Assembly: GCA_028015205.1 (NCBI GenBank)
Contig: CM051512.1
Span: 21,359,139 to 21,423,138, forward strand
DNA length: 64,000 nt
Direction of reading: 5' to 3'
Source: Mytilisepta virgata
Taxonomy: Eukaryota > Mollusca > Bivalvia > Mytilida > Mytilidae
Shown: piece by piece, positions 1-15,744 of the stretch
Layout of the letters: every line of letters begins with the position of its first letter
Numbering within the stretch: the first letter of the stretch is position 1
Position numbers and translations under genes: made by a program
The notes under the pieces: model-generated
Told to the model about the DNA's origin: nothing
What the model saw: the letters and a program-made list of their open reading frames with translations, nothing else
Databases searched by the model: none

Positions 1-1530
1 TTAGGTTTATCCCTTATTGCGAGGTCCCTAAAGCATGTAAAAGAAAGAGTCTTTGACCGACATAGACCTCCTATCTCAATTCTAAAGATTGTTTCATAAA
101 AGTACAGATATCAGATAAAAGATCTTCAATTGGATTAAGAATATAATATAATTTATTTGAATCTGACAAATTAAAAAAGTTACGATCGTTTCTTTCAATG
201 ATGCTAAATAATAAATTTCTAGGTTGGTTAAATTTAGGGCAATGAAAAAAGAAATGACCTTCATCTTCAACAATATTGCATATATTACATAGTCTTTGTT
301 GACGAGGTATATTTTTATAACGACCAGTTTCAATTTCTAAACATTATGATCACTGGTTCGGAATTTTGTGATGAGTTGTCTATATTTAAAATTGTTTAAA
401 TGTTATAGGTATGGTTCAAAAATGATATCTGTTTTTAGTTTAATATATAAAAATAACTTTAGTTTTCTGTTAGTTTTGATGGTTTATCTTTGGTTTTTAT
501 AGTATATTTGTCAATGATTGTTTGTTTAAATTCTTTTTTCAGTTGAAGCTTTAATTTATGAAATCGTTTGTCTAAATCAGAAACGTCTTTAATATCTAAT
601 TCAAATTCATTAAAAATTTTGCCAATAAAAGAATACCAGGCGTATTTACCTTCATCATGCATGGTTGTTTTACATTTAACGATTCCTTGATTAATAGGTT
701 AATATTATTAGAATTTATTCTGGCAAAATACATTAGCGCTTGAGTTTTAATAAATGAAGGAATAGGAAAACGTCCTAATTCAGATTTAGCAGAAATGTTA
801 CATGACGTTTTTTTAAGTCCTAATACAGTTGTACAATATCTTGAATGAATTTTCTCATATGAAGTTTTATCTTCAAATGACAAAGTGTCACAAATTGTAT
901 TATTTCTTTCAGCTCTGATCAATGCTCTGCATATGGGAAGATAATCTTCCATGTACCAAATTTCCCAATTATAGGTTAAAATATGTCTCAAAAGAGTATC
1001 GAATAATTTACATGAGAGGTTTTCTGGAAGTTGTTCGAAATTTGAAAATATTTTTCTCATAGAAAATAAAACTTTTAATCCCTTTTTTGATAATTCCTGT
1101 ATTCCACTTTTAAAGGAACTGTTATGGTGTGTAAAAGTTCCCGAAAAATTCTATTGTTTTGTTTCTGTAAGTGGCTGGTAATTGTAATAAAATACATCAG
1201 AAGGTGAGAATGAAAATTTTTGATTTACTTGTATTAACAGTTAATTGCCAATCAATACAGTATTTTTGTAGTTTATTTAGACCCTTTTGCGAATCTGAAA
1301 AAATAACAAGATCATCAGCAAAACGTAGGCTAGATATAACTGATTTCTCCAGTTTAAGGGGCCCACACGAATTGTCAAATATATCATGTAGATCATTAAT
1401 AAAACAGTTAAATAAACAAGAACTCAAACTGTCTCCTTGTTTTACTCCTCTTACTATGTGTAGAGTCCACCCTCCTCAGTTCTATAGACTTTTTAATGAA
1501 TGGAACTGTATACTGCAAAATTTGTGGTTA
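1..1530 (-). mobile_element. LINE reverse transcriptase fragment (non-LTR retrotransposon), degraded
   Basis: On the minus strand this stretch encodes the second half of a non-LTR reverse transcriptase. From 1450 downward the translation shows RGVKQGDSLSS, then FADD (1311-1322), the catalytic box with F instead of Y. A C-terminal region follows at about 1060-600. A Cys/His motif, CNIC...EGHFFFHCPKF, lies at about 240-300 and is typical of LINE ORF2 C-termini. Frames are broken between these blocks, so it is a relic. The element is cut at its 5' side near 1530, and its 3' end lies beyond the left window edge. The RT and FADD assignment is firm; the clade is not resolved. Confidence 0.75.
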
Positions 1531-1539
1531 TGACAGAAT

Positions 1540-1750
1540 TAATTTTAATACGTAAATTACTTTCATTATATTCAACAAAGTCAGGACAGACACTTGCTAT
1601 GCTTTCATTTAGTTTATTTCGCAAAGTATGGTACTTTGGACATGTAAAGAAAAAACTTCAACTACATTTAAATGGCAAAGTTTACATAACCGATCTTCTC
1701 TTTTAATTCGTGTATGTCTTCCTCTGTCAACTTGAAGAAAATGGTCAGAC
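1540..1750 (-). mobile_element. C-terminal scrap of a second LINE
   Basis: Minus-strand translation gives an Arg-rich segment, RIKREDRLCKLC, and, after a one-base frame change, FTCPKYHTLRNKL. Together these resemble the terminal Cys-Cys-His-Cys motif and Cp-Y-R pattern of LINE ORF2 proteins. The fragment abuts the RT fragment at 1-1530 in the same orientation but is not continuous with it, so I read it as a separate insertion. Too short for clade assignment. Confidence 0.4.
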
Positions 1751-2504
1751 ACACGCATTTTAAATTAAAGTTTTCTATTTTCAAAATCGTTATTCAGAAT
1801 ATAGTTATTTATTTCATATGTTGTCTTAATTTTACTATATAGAAAGATTTTACTGCTGTCTGTAGTTGATTTTAGTTTATGTTATACATTTTGATAGCGG
1901 CTAGATGGGTTTCAGTAAAATTTTGTATTCCTACAGAATCAAGACAAACTTCGAGTCGTGTGGACTGGTTAGCGGATCAACGTGATAAATTCTAAAAAAA
2001 AAATGGTCACGTACATTAATTGTAATAACCAACAGTTATGATAAAAATACAATTAATACCGACTCTGGTGTATGCCTTCAGCCCAATCAAACTTTGCAGG
2101 AACTCTCATACAAGACATGTATTTAGATGCTTCACTTTAAATGTACAGTGTACTCGCTTTATCTAAAACACGTTTATCACAAACTCCTGAAATCTTACAA
2201 TACATGTATTTTCATTGATAGAAATAAAAAGATAAATTTTGCAATTCCCCCACTCCGGTTTCTCTGATCGAAAATCATTTCTCCGTCAATTCGAACATAC
2301 AATGTGTCATTTATACTGTGGATTCATAAGTATTCGTTGTATACCAATTTTCGTGGTTTCCGTGGGTGCCAGTAAACCACGAATTTAAATATCCAACGAA
2401 AAATAATATTTTTACTTTAGTTTAAATGCACTGAAGTTTGAAACCACGGAGTTTTGAACAATTGCGTTTTTACAACATGTACTTGATTACTGACATGTGA
2501 TGAG

Positions 2505-2783
2505 TTAAGGTATCCGGACCATAAATGACCACGTGATTATTTGAAAGTTCCCGGATGTTCCATACAACGCAATTGAAATGACTTCGGTAATTATCGGCAA
2601 ACTTCGGAAATGCCAATATAACTAAGTTATTTTTACAGACTCTGCATATAAGCAACAAAGTGTGTTTCAACTTGAGAAAAATATATATACAAAATTCCAG
2701 CTTTAAACTGTTTGGTTCAGCCATTCACGGTCAAAAAAAGATACAATTTTCGATCATTATCTATTATGGTCCGGATACCTTAA
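2505..2783. mobile_element. MITE with TTAA target duplication, empty site known
   Basis: A 271-bp element (2509-2779) starts GGTATCCGGACCATAA and ends with its exact inverted complement, giving 16-bp terminal inverted repeats. It is flanked by TTAA at 2505-2508 and 2780-2783. The paralogous locus at 15092-15095 has a single TTAA in otherwise matching sequence, which is the unoccupied site. TTAA target use fits the piggyBac or Kolobok superfamilies; no transposase is encoded. It inserted after the 12.6-kb duplication, or was precisely removed from unit 2. Confidence 0.85.
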
Positions 2784-3070
2784 TTAGCTATATCCACAGA
2801 GGATACAGTGTTTCATGTAATTTTGTCTTTGGTAACATATAAACGCTCAAACAATTTTCTTCAAAAAAAATTTTGACTGTGTAAATTGTCGCGGGATTCA
2901 CTTCTGTTTTTTTTATTCAAATATTCAAGAAAAATCTTAATCCTAAATAGACCTAAACAATACGTGTAGACTTTCTCATAAATTAACAGTAAAAACATCT
3001 TGTCAAAAGATAATAAAGCAGAAATTATTGATCGTAATCGTAGTTTAGTTTTCCGAAAATGACAGCCCTA

Positions 3071-3178
3071 TTTTAATTGAACTACATTTAAAACTCCGCC
3101 GCCAACCTGAACTCTCTGTGACCTTTTTAATTGAACTACATTTAAAACTCCGCCGCCAACCTGAACTCTCTGTGACAT
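3071..3178. repeat. 54-bp perfect tandem duplication
   Basis: The 54-bp segment 3071-3124 is repeated at 3125-3178. The paralogous sequence near 15382-15430 has one copy, so the duplication is private to unit 1. Confidence 0.8.
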
Positions 3179-3630
3179 ATAAACTGATAATGTCATACAA
3201 AAGTCGGGACATATTTTTAAATAACTGTTAATTAAACATTCAATACAAGTAATAGCTTTTCTAAAAAGCTAGCGTCTCTAAGCTTTTTATTATTAAAGTG
3301 TATTATTTTTTTATGTATTATTAAATGTTCGTAATATCATCAAATTAAACTTTCACTTTTTTACCTTTCAAAAGATATTTTTCTACATATTTTTTTAAGT
3401 CTGTGTTTTGGGGTGACATTTGACGATATCTATGACAATATTTATGTTGTGAAATGTATGATTGTGGTAAAATGTGTAAAATTTAACAAATTCAAATTCA
3501 AATTCAAATGTTTATTGTCATATAAACATAAAATGTTTGTGACATATAATACAGGTATATAAAAACCATTATAATCGTATATACACAAGTAAATCAGTAG
3601 TCCCCCGTCCTCAAAACTAATCAGTTTTAA

Positions 3631-5300
3631 CCGCCCACATTTTCGCGCGATCGTTTACGTTTGGTTGCTTCCCTTAATCTTCAGTTTTTTTATGTTGTGA
3701 ACTAATAAAAATATTTATCTTTGTTTTACCATGCAAAAGATGATTATGGGTAAATTATCACCCATGAAGTGTCATATTTGACTTTACATTCTACATACAT
3801 TTTCTATCATTTTTCTTCGATTAGTGTTTCTGATTTTTTTCTAAATTTTTTAATTAGGCAAATAAAATACTAGTACTCAGTGACCAGCACTTTTATTTCA
3901 TTCATTGTCGGTTTATAAAATAGATGTATTCCTCGATTACATAATGTCCCCTAGTGTGAAACACTTCGAAGCAGCGTCCGACACCAAAGCCACATGATTC
4001 GTCCGGACGCCAGGTTTTAACTTTGGTGGAGCAGACACAGCAAACTTTCCTCTTCTTTCCTGAAAGAGAACCCAATGCTACAATATGATTGTGGACCATT
4101 GGAGATTCGCCAAAATGAATATATCGATCCGATATGAATTAAAGTTAAATAAAATAGCATAAAATTATATAATTTGTTTAAATATTTGGACTTTTCCCTC
4201 TCGTTTGCTTATGTGTTTCTGTATACCTTTTTAAATGTACATTTTTTGTTTGGTATTGTTTTGAGACACAATTTAGGCTTTTATATTTTTATATTTACCT
4301 GGAATTGTGTAAATAATGTGGCAGTCTTATGTATCAGCTTTTCCATTCCCCTACTGTTGACCGTGTTCACAAATCTTTTATTTGAAAAAGGGAAATATTA
4401 TAAGGATGTGCGAAAGATTTGCCTAAAAATTGTACATTTTTACGAAATGTGAAATCAAGAAATGCGGCCATCAGGCCACTTCAAATTCATTTCTAGTTCT
4501 TCGGATTTTTTTGTAATTAAAATAGGTGCGAGCGAGCGAAATTTTTTATTTTATTGTTTTTTTTTTTTTTTTTTTTTTTGAAATGTTAAATAATTGGACC
4601 GCAACCTCAAAATTGATGCAGAAAGAAAAGTATCTTTTTTCATAATTTTGGGGTTTTTTTTTTTGAGCGACCGAGCAATTTTTATTTAAATATTTATGAA
4701 AATCGCGAAAATTTTCTTAAATGTGATACACAATGAAGCGATCAAAGTTTTTTTGTTTTTTTGTTTTTTTTTGACATTTTGAATCTAATTTGAGGAGCGA
4801 GCGAGCAAGTCCGAAGAACAACTGATTATATTTTGGAGTAGCCTAATGTTTTAATTTGCGAGTTAATGTAAAACATCTGAAATGCAAATCAGTAGTAATA
4901 TTTCTCATTTTCTTCCGGTCGGTACTAATAAAAATGTTAAGTTTTTGTGACATGTAATTGTAAAGAAATTCATAGGTTTATTTATTCTAACCTTACTCTG
5001 GCGAGTTCATAATTGAAAGGAATGTCACTGATTTTCTGTCCCCATACTCTAGTGCCATTATTTGACCAATCTGTCTTACAACTCTTTCTCTGCGAGCGGA
5101 ACGATCTTGGCATTCCCTTTCTGTAATTTCTTGCTGTACCAGTCAATTATGTATCATTTTCAAAAAGATGCATACAAATCTGTGGGTTTGAGAAAGAATT
5201 GTCAACGACAATATGATGGTGTTTCCCAAAATATGGTGCTGTCCGTTTCGAAACAATCTCGTATTCCATTCCATTAACATATTGCCGTTCAACAAGGAAT
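3631..5300 (-). pseudogene. piggyBac-type transposase relic, unit 1 copy
   Basis: Minus strand. At 5277-5060 the translation contains APYFGKHHHIVVDNSFS followed by LTGTARNYRKGMPRS, the piggyBac (DDE_Tnp_1_7) segment with HH-x4-DN and the TGT-R-x-RK-x-P block; a stop lies between the two. At 4099-3902 the C-terminal zinc-ribbon appears as KKRKVCCVC...ESCGFGVGRCFEVFHT. The middle of the gene, with the YDKYMG-VD signature kept at 20.4-20.7 kb and 26.9-27.06 kb, is missing here between about 4317 and 4323. Compared with 19681-19889 this copy also lacks six bases encoding one zinc-ribbon Leu-Cys. Non-functional relic. Confidence 0.7.
4494..4822. mobile_element. MITE-like insert with GTTCTTCGGA inverted ends
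   Basis: The ends read GTTCTTCGGA (about 4497-4506) and TCCGAAGAAC (about 4810-4819), and GCGAGCGAGCG-type words sit inside both ends. The interior is T-rich. It lies inside the piggyBac relic. Related copies lie at 32226-32530 (both ends) and about 25475-25748 (left end lost). No coding content; family not identified. Confidence 0.55.
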
Positions 5301-5878
5301 CTTTTAATTTAGAAATTTTTTTGTTTAATTTATTCCTTTCAAACCAAATTAACTGGATAATTTACATTAGTAATATAAAAAAAAGAAACTGTGCGGGGTT
5401 ATTAATATCAGTATTTTCAAATATTTGACACCAATGAAAGTTCGTACCAACACTCTCTTAATTAGAGTTCGAAATATACTCTGATTTGAATTCATACGTT
5501 TTAATATTTGTCTCGACCAATGGAATCTCAGTCAGGTAACACCATTCAAGTCGCACGATTCTAACCACACAAACCACACACACGAGATTCGCACGTTGCA
5601 AACACACGAATCTCACAACACGATTTGCACGTTACACGAACATTTTTCGCACGTTACTTTATTATTTTGGTGATTTACACGTTCAATCAAGTGTACCCAC
5701 GCATCCAAAATCTGCACAGGGATACAGATGAACGATTCATTTGTACATAAATGAAAATCAGATTTGTAGTTGGATCAATGTAAAAATTTACAAAATGCTG
5801 CTTTTATTGAAAATATTTAAGGTTTTAGAATCATGGATAAAATTTTATCATAAAAAATGATATGATTTAAACCTTTGT
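5301..5878. other. AT-rich non-coding stretch with short inverted repeats
   Basis: Includes the upstream edge of the piggyBac relic and, at about 5530-5700, a run of related words (CGCACGTT, GAGATTCG/CGAATCTC) forming small inverted and direct repeats. The paralogous stretch is 33040-33568, where part of this word repeat is missing. No gene seen. Confidence 0.5.
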
Positions 5879-6584
5879 TGTTCGATCACCTGACCAAAGG
5901 CCATGTGAGCTTTTGTCATCACTTGGCGTCCGTCGTCCGTCTGTAAACTTTTACATTTTCATCTTCTCTTCTAAAACCTCTGGACCTATTGACTTGAAAC
6001 TTGGCCTATAGCTTCTATGGAAGATCTTTTACAAAATTTGCATAAATCATCCGGGTCCGTGAAACAAAATGGCCGCCATAATCATTTACATGTTCTGCGT
6101 GGTTGAAATTTAAAACTTCTTCTCTGAAACTGTTAAGCCAAATGAACGGATTTTTGGTATGGAGCATCTATAGAAGGTCCTTTACAAAGTTTGCATAACT
6201 CATCCCGGTCCGTGAAACAAAATGGCTGCCATAAGAATTTACATGTTCTGATTGGTCGAAATTTAAAATTTCTTCTCCTCTGAAACCGTAAAACAAAATG
6301 AACTGATTTTTGGTATGGAGCATCTATGGATGGTCCTTTGCAAACTTTGCATTAATCTTTCTAGTCCGTGAAGAAAAATGGCCAGAAACCTTTGTATGTT
6401 TTGATTGGTCGAAATTTAAGACTTCTCCTCTGAAACCGTTTGGCCAATAAACTTATACTTGGCATGAAGCATTAATAGAAGGTCATTTACAAAGTTTCCA
6501 GAAATAAATCTAGTTTGTCAAGTCAAATCAAAAGTTTGTGACTGCCAAGAGAGCGATACAGGCTCAGCCCACTGAGCCTCTTGT
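5879..6584 (+). mobile_element. Hairpin-headed tandem-array element (Helentron-like), unit 1 copy
   Basis: Begins with a degraded form of the head hairpin (TCACCTGACCAAAGGCCATGTGAGC), then CACTTGGCGTCCGTCGTCCGTC. About four imperfect ~155-bp units follow, each containing AAAATGG(C)CGCCAT and TTTTTGGTATGGAGCATCTAT. It ends in the hairpin AGGCTCAGCCCACTGAGCCT. The paralogue at 33569-34874 has about seven units, so the array changed length after the duplication. No protein is encoded. See the findings for the class argument. Confidence 0.55.
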
Positions 6585-6857
6585 TTATACATTAATATCA
6601 CCGTGTCCAGTACACAAATTTTGTTCACATACATCATATATTGGCAGAACACAATATTGGCATATTTTGCTGCAGTATCAAATGATTAATGTAAGTCAGT
6701 AATATTCATGTTAGCCACACACAATATAACAACAGAGATAAAAATAAACTGTTAAAATGTACATGGCGGAGCTTTTGGATTTTGACGACACTTTTAATGG
6801 TTTGAAGGATAACTTATGAATGTAATTACTTGAACTTCTTTCTGTGTTACCAAAGTT

Positions 6858-7033
6858 GGGGTGGTATATCTTCCTGCAGACTAATACCTCGTGCGCTAGC
6901 ACGTTGAAAATCCGGCTTAGCGCGTCGATCTTGTACAAAGCAAGGTTCATATTCATATCTTCTCAACATGTTCTCGTCCTGATATATACTTAATGATAGC
7001 CACTGGACGTTAAACAATAATTCACCCACCCAT
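6858..7033 (+). mobile_element. 3' remnant of a tRNA-derived SINE
   Basis: Matches the 3' half of the full-length SINE at 35436-35792, including the GGACGTTAAACAA tail and the flanking right target copy TTATCGTTAA. The tRNA-related head and the left flank (about 440 bp in unit 2) are absent, so the 5' part was deleted in unit 1. Confidence 0.7.
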
Positions 7034-7302
7034 CTTATCGTTAACATTAATATTGAAAGAAGCACCAAATGCCCCTAAAATCTTGTCTTATTTCCATTTG
7101 CTGTAAACTGCTATATTCTTCTATTTCTTTTTCATCAATTTTGGTTATAAAAAACGGCAAAACATAACTTATCTGCCATAAGACTTACATCTATGCCTGT
7201 GAACAGATTGTGTCAAAATAAAAAAATGTTTTAATTCATGTAAAACGCAAGTAAATGTGTTCATGTATATTTTGCAGATATTATACGAACACAGCAGTTA
7301 AT

Positions 7303-11927
<4,625 letters not shown>

Positions 11928-11999
11928 AGACGAATCAGTTGTAGGGAATTGATATTTTACTTTTTAGTTGACTTGTTAGAATATTATTCAGATGCATAG

Positions 12000-12005
12000 A
12001 ATAAA
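12000..12005 (+). terminator. Poly(A) signal of FMO copy 1
   Basis: AATAAA, 73 nt after the stop codon, followed by a T-rich tract. Conserved in copy 2 at 54612-54617. Confidence 0.6.
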
Positions 12006-12400
12006 ACTATTTTTTTTTCTTTCGAATATACACTAAACCAAAGTTCTTAAATATGGGTTATCTGATTGTCTCTTGACCAAAGCAGAATCTTGTTTTTTTT
12101 CAAAATTTGATTTTCTATAAAGCATATTGATTTACATTCAGTTTGAGAACCTTTTCTATCTTTGTTCAACCTTGAAATTAGTATTTTAACGACATATGAT
12201 GTTGATAAAGAGTAGGCTGGGTTAGATTATTAAAACAATCTATAGCAATGCTTTAATATATTTACAATATATTTTATACTATATAGGACAACATTTATAG
12301 AAGAACAATAAATATAGACTATATCCGTTTACTTCTATATGCCACACACATATAAATATTGTTGAATTATTATATAATAGTTCAGAGGGCTATATCCAAA
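12006..12400. other. AT-rich 3' flank of FMO copy 1
   Basis: No gene or structured element seen. Closely matches 54618-55003 downstream of copy 2. Confidence 0.5.
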
Positions 12401-14200
12401 CTAGAGGCTCTTAAGTGTTGCAGTCAATTTTTCAATGAATTTTCCCATAGGGTCCTATATTAAACTCAATTCAGCTGTGGCGACCATCTTGGTTGACAAT
12501 ACGGGTGATCGGACCAGTTCTGAATGAGGAACATCTAAGGACCAATACTGCCAACTTTAGTTCCAATTGTCTCAGTAGTTTCAGACGAGAAGATTTTTGA
12601 GTGAATTTCCAATCGGTTCCTATGTAAAACTAAGTTCGGTTGTGGTGGCCATCTTGAATCACATTTCACGAAATCGGACATATTTCTGAAAGAGGACCTC
12701 CTAAGTACCATTGCTGCCAAATCTGGTTCCAATTGGTCAAGTGGTTTCAGACAAGAAGATTTTTCAATGGATTTTTCCATAAGGCCCGATAATAAACTAA
12801 GTTCGGCTTTGGTTGCCGTCTTGGTTGACAGTATGGGCCCATCGGACACAATTCTGAAAGAGGACCATCTAAGGACCATTGCTACCAAGTCTAGTTCTAA
12901 CTGGCTTAGTGGTTTCAGACAAGAATATTTTTAAGTGAATTTGCTATAGTGTCCTATGTTAAACTAAGTTCGGTTGTGGCCCCCATCGGTTGATAGTCCG
13001 GGTCATCGGACACATTCTGAAAGAGGACCATCTAAGGGCCATTGCTGCCAAATCTGGTTCCAATTGGTCAAGTGTTAAACTATGTTCGGCTGTGGCGGCC
13101 ATCTTGGTTAGCAGTCTGGGTCGTCGACATTATTCTGAAAGAAAAACTCCTAAGGACCATTACTGCTACGTTTGATTCTAATTGTCCTTGTAGTTTCATA
13201 GAAAAATTTTTTAAATTCATCCCCCTTTTTTTATTTTTAGTAACAGCAGCCATGTCGGTTGGAAGTCGGGGATGCCGAAAATAATTTGGAAGGGAGCCAC
13301 CCAAGGACCATTCCACCAAAGTTGGTCCCAAATGGCCCAGTGGTTTCAGAGATCTTTAAACGAAAGTTTGTCTGACGCTGTCTTTTAAGGGCAAAAACTG
13401 TTACAAGTTGTCAACCAATGATTTTGGTCATGTTGACTTATTTGTAGATCTTACTTTGTTGAGCATTTTTGATGTTTACAGTTTGTCTTTATCTATAAAA
13501 ATATTCAAGATAATAACCTAAAATTAACAATTCAGGGGCAATAACCCAACAAAGGGTTGAACGATTCTTCTGAAAATTCCATAGCAGGTAGATCTTGACC
13601 GGATGAACATTTTTACCAGTGTCAGTTTTGCTCTCAATGCTTTAGTTTTTGAGATATAAGACAACAAGAGTGGACACACTACATGTCTCGCCTGAGTATG
13701 CACATGGACACACAATAATGATTATCTGATACCCGACATTTTGCAAGTAAAAGGAAAAGGTGTTAAAAGAAATTAAGGTCAAGGTCAAAAGGCATGTGTC
13801 ATACCAACATGTATCTATTGATCAAATACAGTGGGTCTAGGTATTACCGTTTCTGAGAAATAAACTTAACCACTAAAATGTGACGCAGGTCACTCAAGCA
13901 TGAAATTGATGTCAAGATCAAAAGGCAGGTGTCAGACTGACATGTACCCACCAAGAACTAGCGACCAAATACAGTGGGTCTAGGTATTACGGTTTCTGAG
14001 AAATAGACTTAACCACGAACAAGTGACAAAGTCACTCGAGCATGAAATTTAGATCAAGGTCCCAAGCCAGGTGTTAGGCTGGCATATGCCCACTAAGAAG
14101 TATCTATAGACCAAATATGGTTGGCCTGGTGTTACTGTCCACTTGCATGGAACTCGACAAACGGGTCGACAAACAACTCTGGTAGGAAATGTGTTCTAAA
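12401..14200 (-). mobile_element. Tandem-array element, reverse orientation, unit 1 copy
   Basis: The 3' end, read on the minus strand, is ...GAGCCTCTAG followed by TTT at 12401. Two arrays follow: about six ~165-bp units (about 12430-13360), each with GGCGACCATCTTGGTTGAC (reverse CCAAGATGGTCGCC) and a CATAGGG...CCTATGTTAAACTAAGTTCGG-like core, and about three ~130-140 bp units (about 13770-14160) with CAGTGGGTCTAGGTATTAC. The core is shared with the plus-strand array at 39547-41290. The head end (near 14160-14330) was not resolved. Paralogue 55004-56750. No coding capacity. Confidence 0.5.
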
Positions 14201-14357
14201 AGAAGAAAAAATTACAAAACCGTTTTCCGTATAAAGAGCATTAAATCATAACTTTAAAATTTACATCATTTATTTCAAATACATGTACTGATATCAACAA
14301 AAATTACCAATCGGCAGACAGTCAAATGAAAACATCACAAAAGAGCCAAAAACAATA

Positions 14358-14490
14358 GAATAGAGAATGGAAACAGGGAATGTGTCAAAGAGACAACAAC
14401 CTAACCAAAGAGCAGAAAACAGCTCAAGGCTACCTATGGGTCTTCAACGCAGCGAGAAAATCCCGCACCCGGAGACGGTCTTCAGCTGGC
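14358..14490 (-). mobile_element. 3' UTR tail of mussel reverse-transcriptase element, cut by the duplication junction
   Basis: Matches 57545-57677, the distal 3' UTR of the minus-strand retroelement at 57545-58390. At 57677 that element continues; here it stops at 14490 and unit 2 begins. The right edge of the duplicated segment therefore lies inside this retroelement. Confidence 0.75.
14488..14490. other. Junction of the 12.6-kb tandem duplication (GGC microhomology)
   Basis: Reads CAGCTGGC/TAGATGGG. The left part matches 57670-57677 and the right part matches 1902-1909; GGC is common to both parents (1899-1901 and 57675-57677). No N gap or foreign filler is present. Three bases of microhomology fit end-joining or template-switch repair. 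Confidence 0.85.
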
Positions 14491-15744
14491 TAGATGGGTT
14501 TCAGTAAAATTTTGTATTCCTGCAGAATCAAAACAAACTTGGAGTCGTGTGGACTCGTTAGCGGATCAACGTGATAAATTCTAAAAAAAATGGTCACGTA
14601 CATTAATTGTAATAACCAACAGTTACGATAAAAATACAATTAAAACCGACTCCGGTGTATGCCTTCAGCCCAATCAAACTTTGCAGGAACTCTCATACAA
14701 GACATGTATTTCGATGCTTCACTTTAAATGTACAGTGTACTCGCTTTATGTAAAATACGTTTATCACAAACTCCTGAAATCTTACAATACATGTATTTTC
14801 ATTGATAGAAATAAAAAGATAAATTTTGCAATTCCCCCACCCCGGTTTCTCTGATCGAAAATCATTTCTCCGTCAATTCGAACATACAATGTGTCATTTA
14901 TACTGTGGATTCATTAGATTTCGTTGTATACCAATTTTCGTGCTTTTCGTGGGTGCCAGTAAACCACGAATTTTAATATCCAACGAAAAATAATATTTTT
15001 ACTTTAGTTTAAATGCACTGAAGTTTGAAACCACGGAGTTTTGAACAATTGCGTTTTTACAACATGTACTTGATTACTGACATGTGATGAGTTAATTAGC
15101 TATATCCACAGAGGATACAGTGTTTCATGTAATTTTGTCTTAGGTAAAATATAAACGCTCAAACAATTTTCTTTAAAAAAATTTTGACTGTGTAAATTGT
15201 CGCGGAATTCACGTCTGTTTTTTTTATTCAAATATTCAAGAAAAATCTTAATCCTAAGTAGACCTAAACAATACACACTTTCTCATAAATTTACAGTAAA
15301 AAACATCTTGTCAGAAGATAATAAAGCAGAAATTATTGATCGTAATCGTAGTTTAGTTTTCCGAAAATGACAGTCCTATTTTAATTGAACTACATTTAAA
15401 ACTCCGCCGCCAACCTGAACTCTCTGTGACCTATAAACTGATGATGTCATACAAAAGTCGGGACATATTTTTAAATAACTGTTAATTAAACATTCAATAC
15501 AAGTAATAGCTTTTCTAAAAAGCTAGCAGTCTCTTAGCTTTTTATTATTACAGTGTATTACTTTTTATGTATTATTAAATGTTCGTAATGTCATCACATA
15601 AAACTTTCACTTTTTTACCTTTCAATAGATATATTACTACATATTTGTTTTAAGTCTGTGTTTTGGGGTGACATTTGATGATATCTATGACAATATGTAT
15701 GTTGTGAAATGTATGATTGTGGTAATTGTGTAAAATTTAACAAT
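14491..15744. other. Non-coding 5' part of unit 2, with empty MITE site
   Basis: Paralogue of 1902-3480. TTAA at 15092-15095 is the empty target of the MITE at 2509-2779. No gene seen. Confidence 0.6.

Larger units (their letters stand above)
1902..3630. other. Non-coding 5' part of duplication unit 1
   Basis: AT-rich sequence with no coding signal. It pairs with 14491-15744 base for base apart from a MITE (2505-2783) and a 54-bp tandem duplication (3071-3178), both present only here. The last part (about 3483-3630) holds an AAATTC-type short repeat and has no counterpart in unit 2, which instead has a 3.6-kb insert. Confidence 0.6.

Noticed and set aside
5062..5428. Plus-strand open frames over the piggyBac relic (also 25995-26340 and 32778-33123)
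   Set aside because: Shadows of the minus-strand transposase, whose motifs are recognisable; the plus-strand translations carry none.
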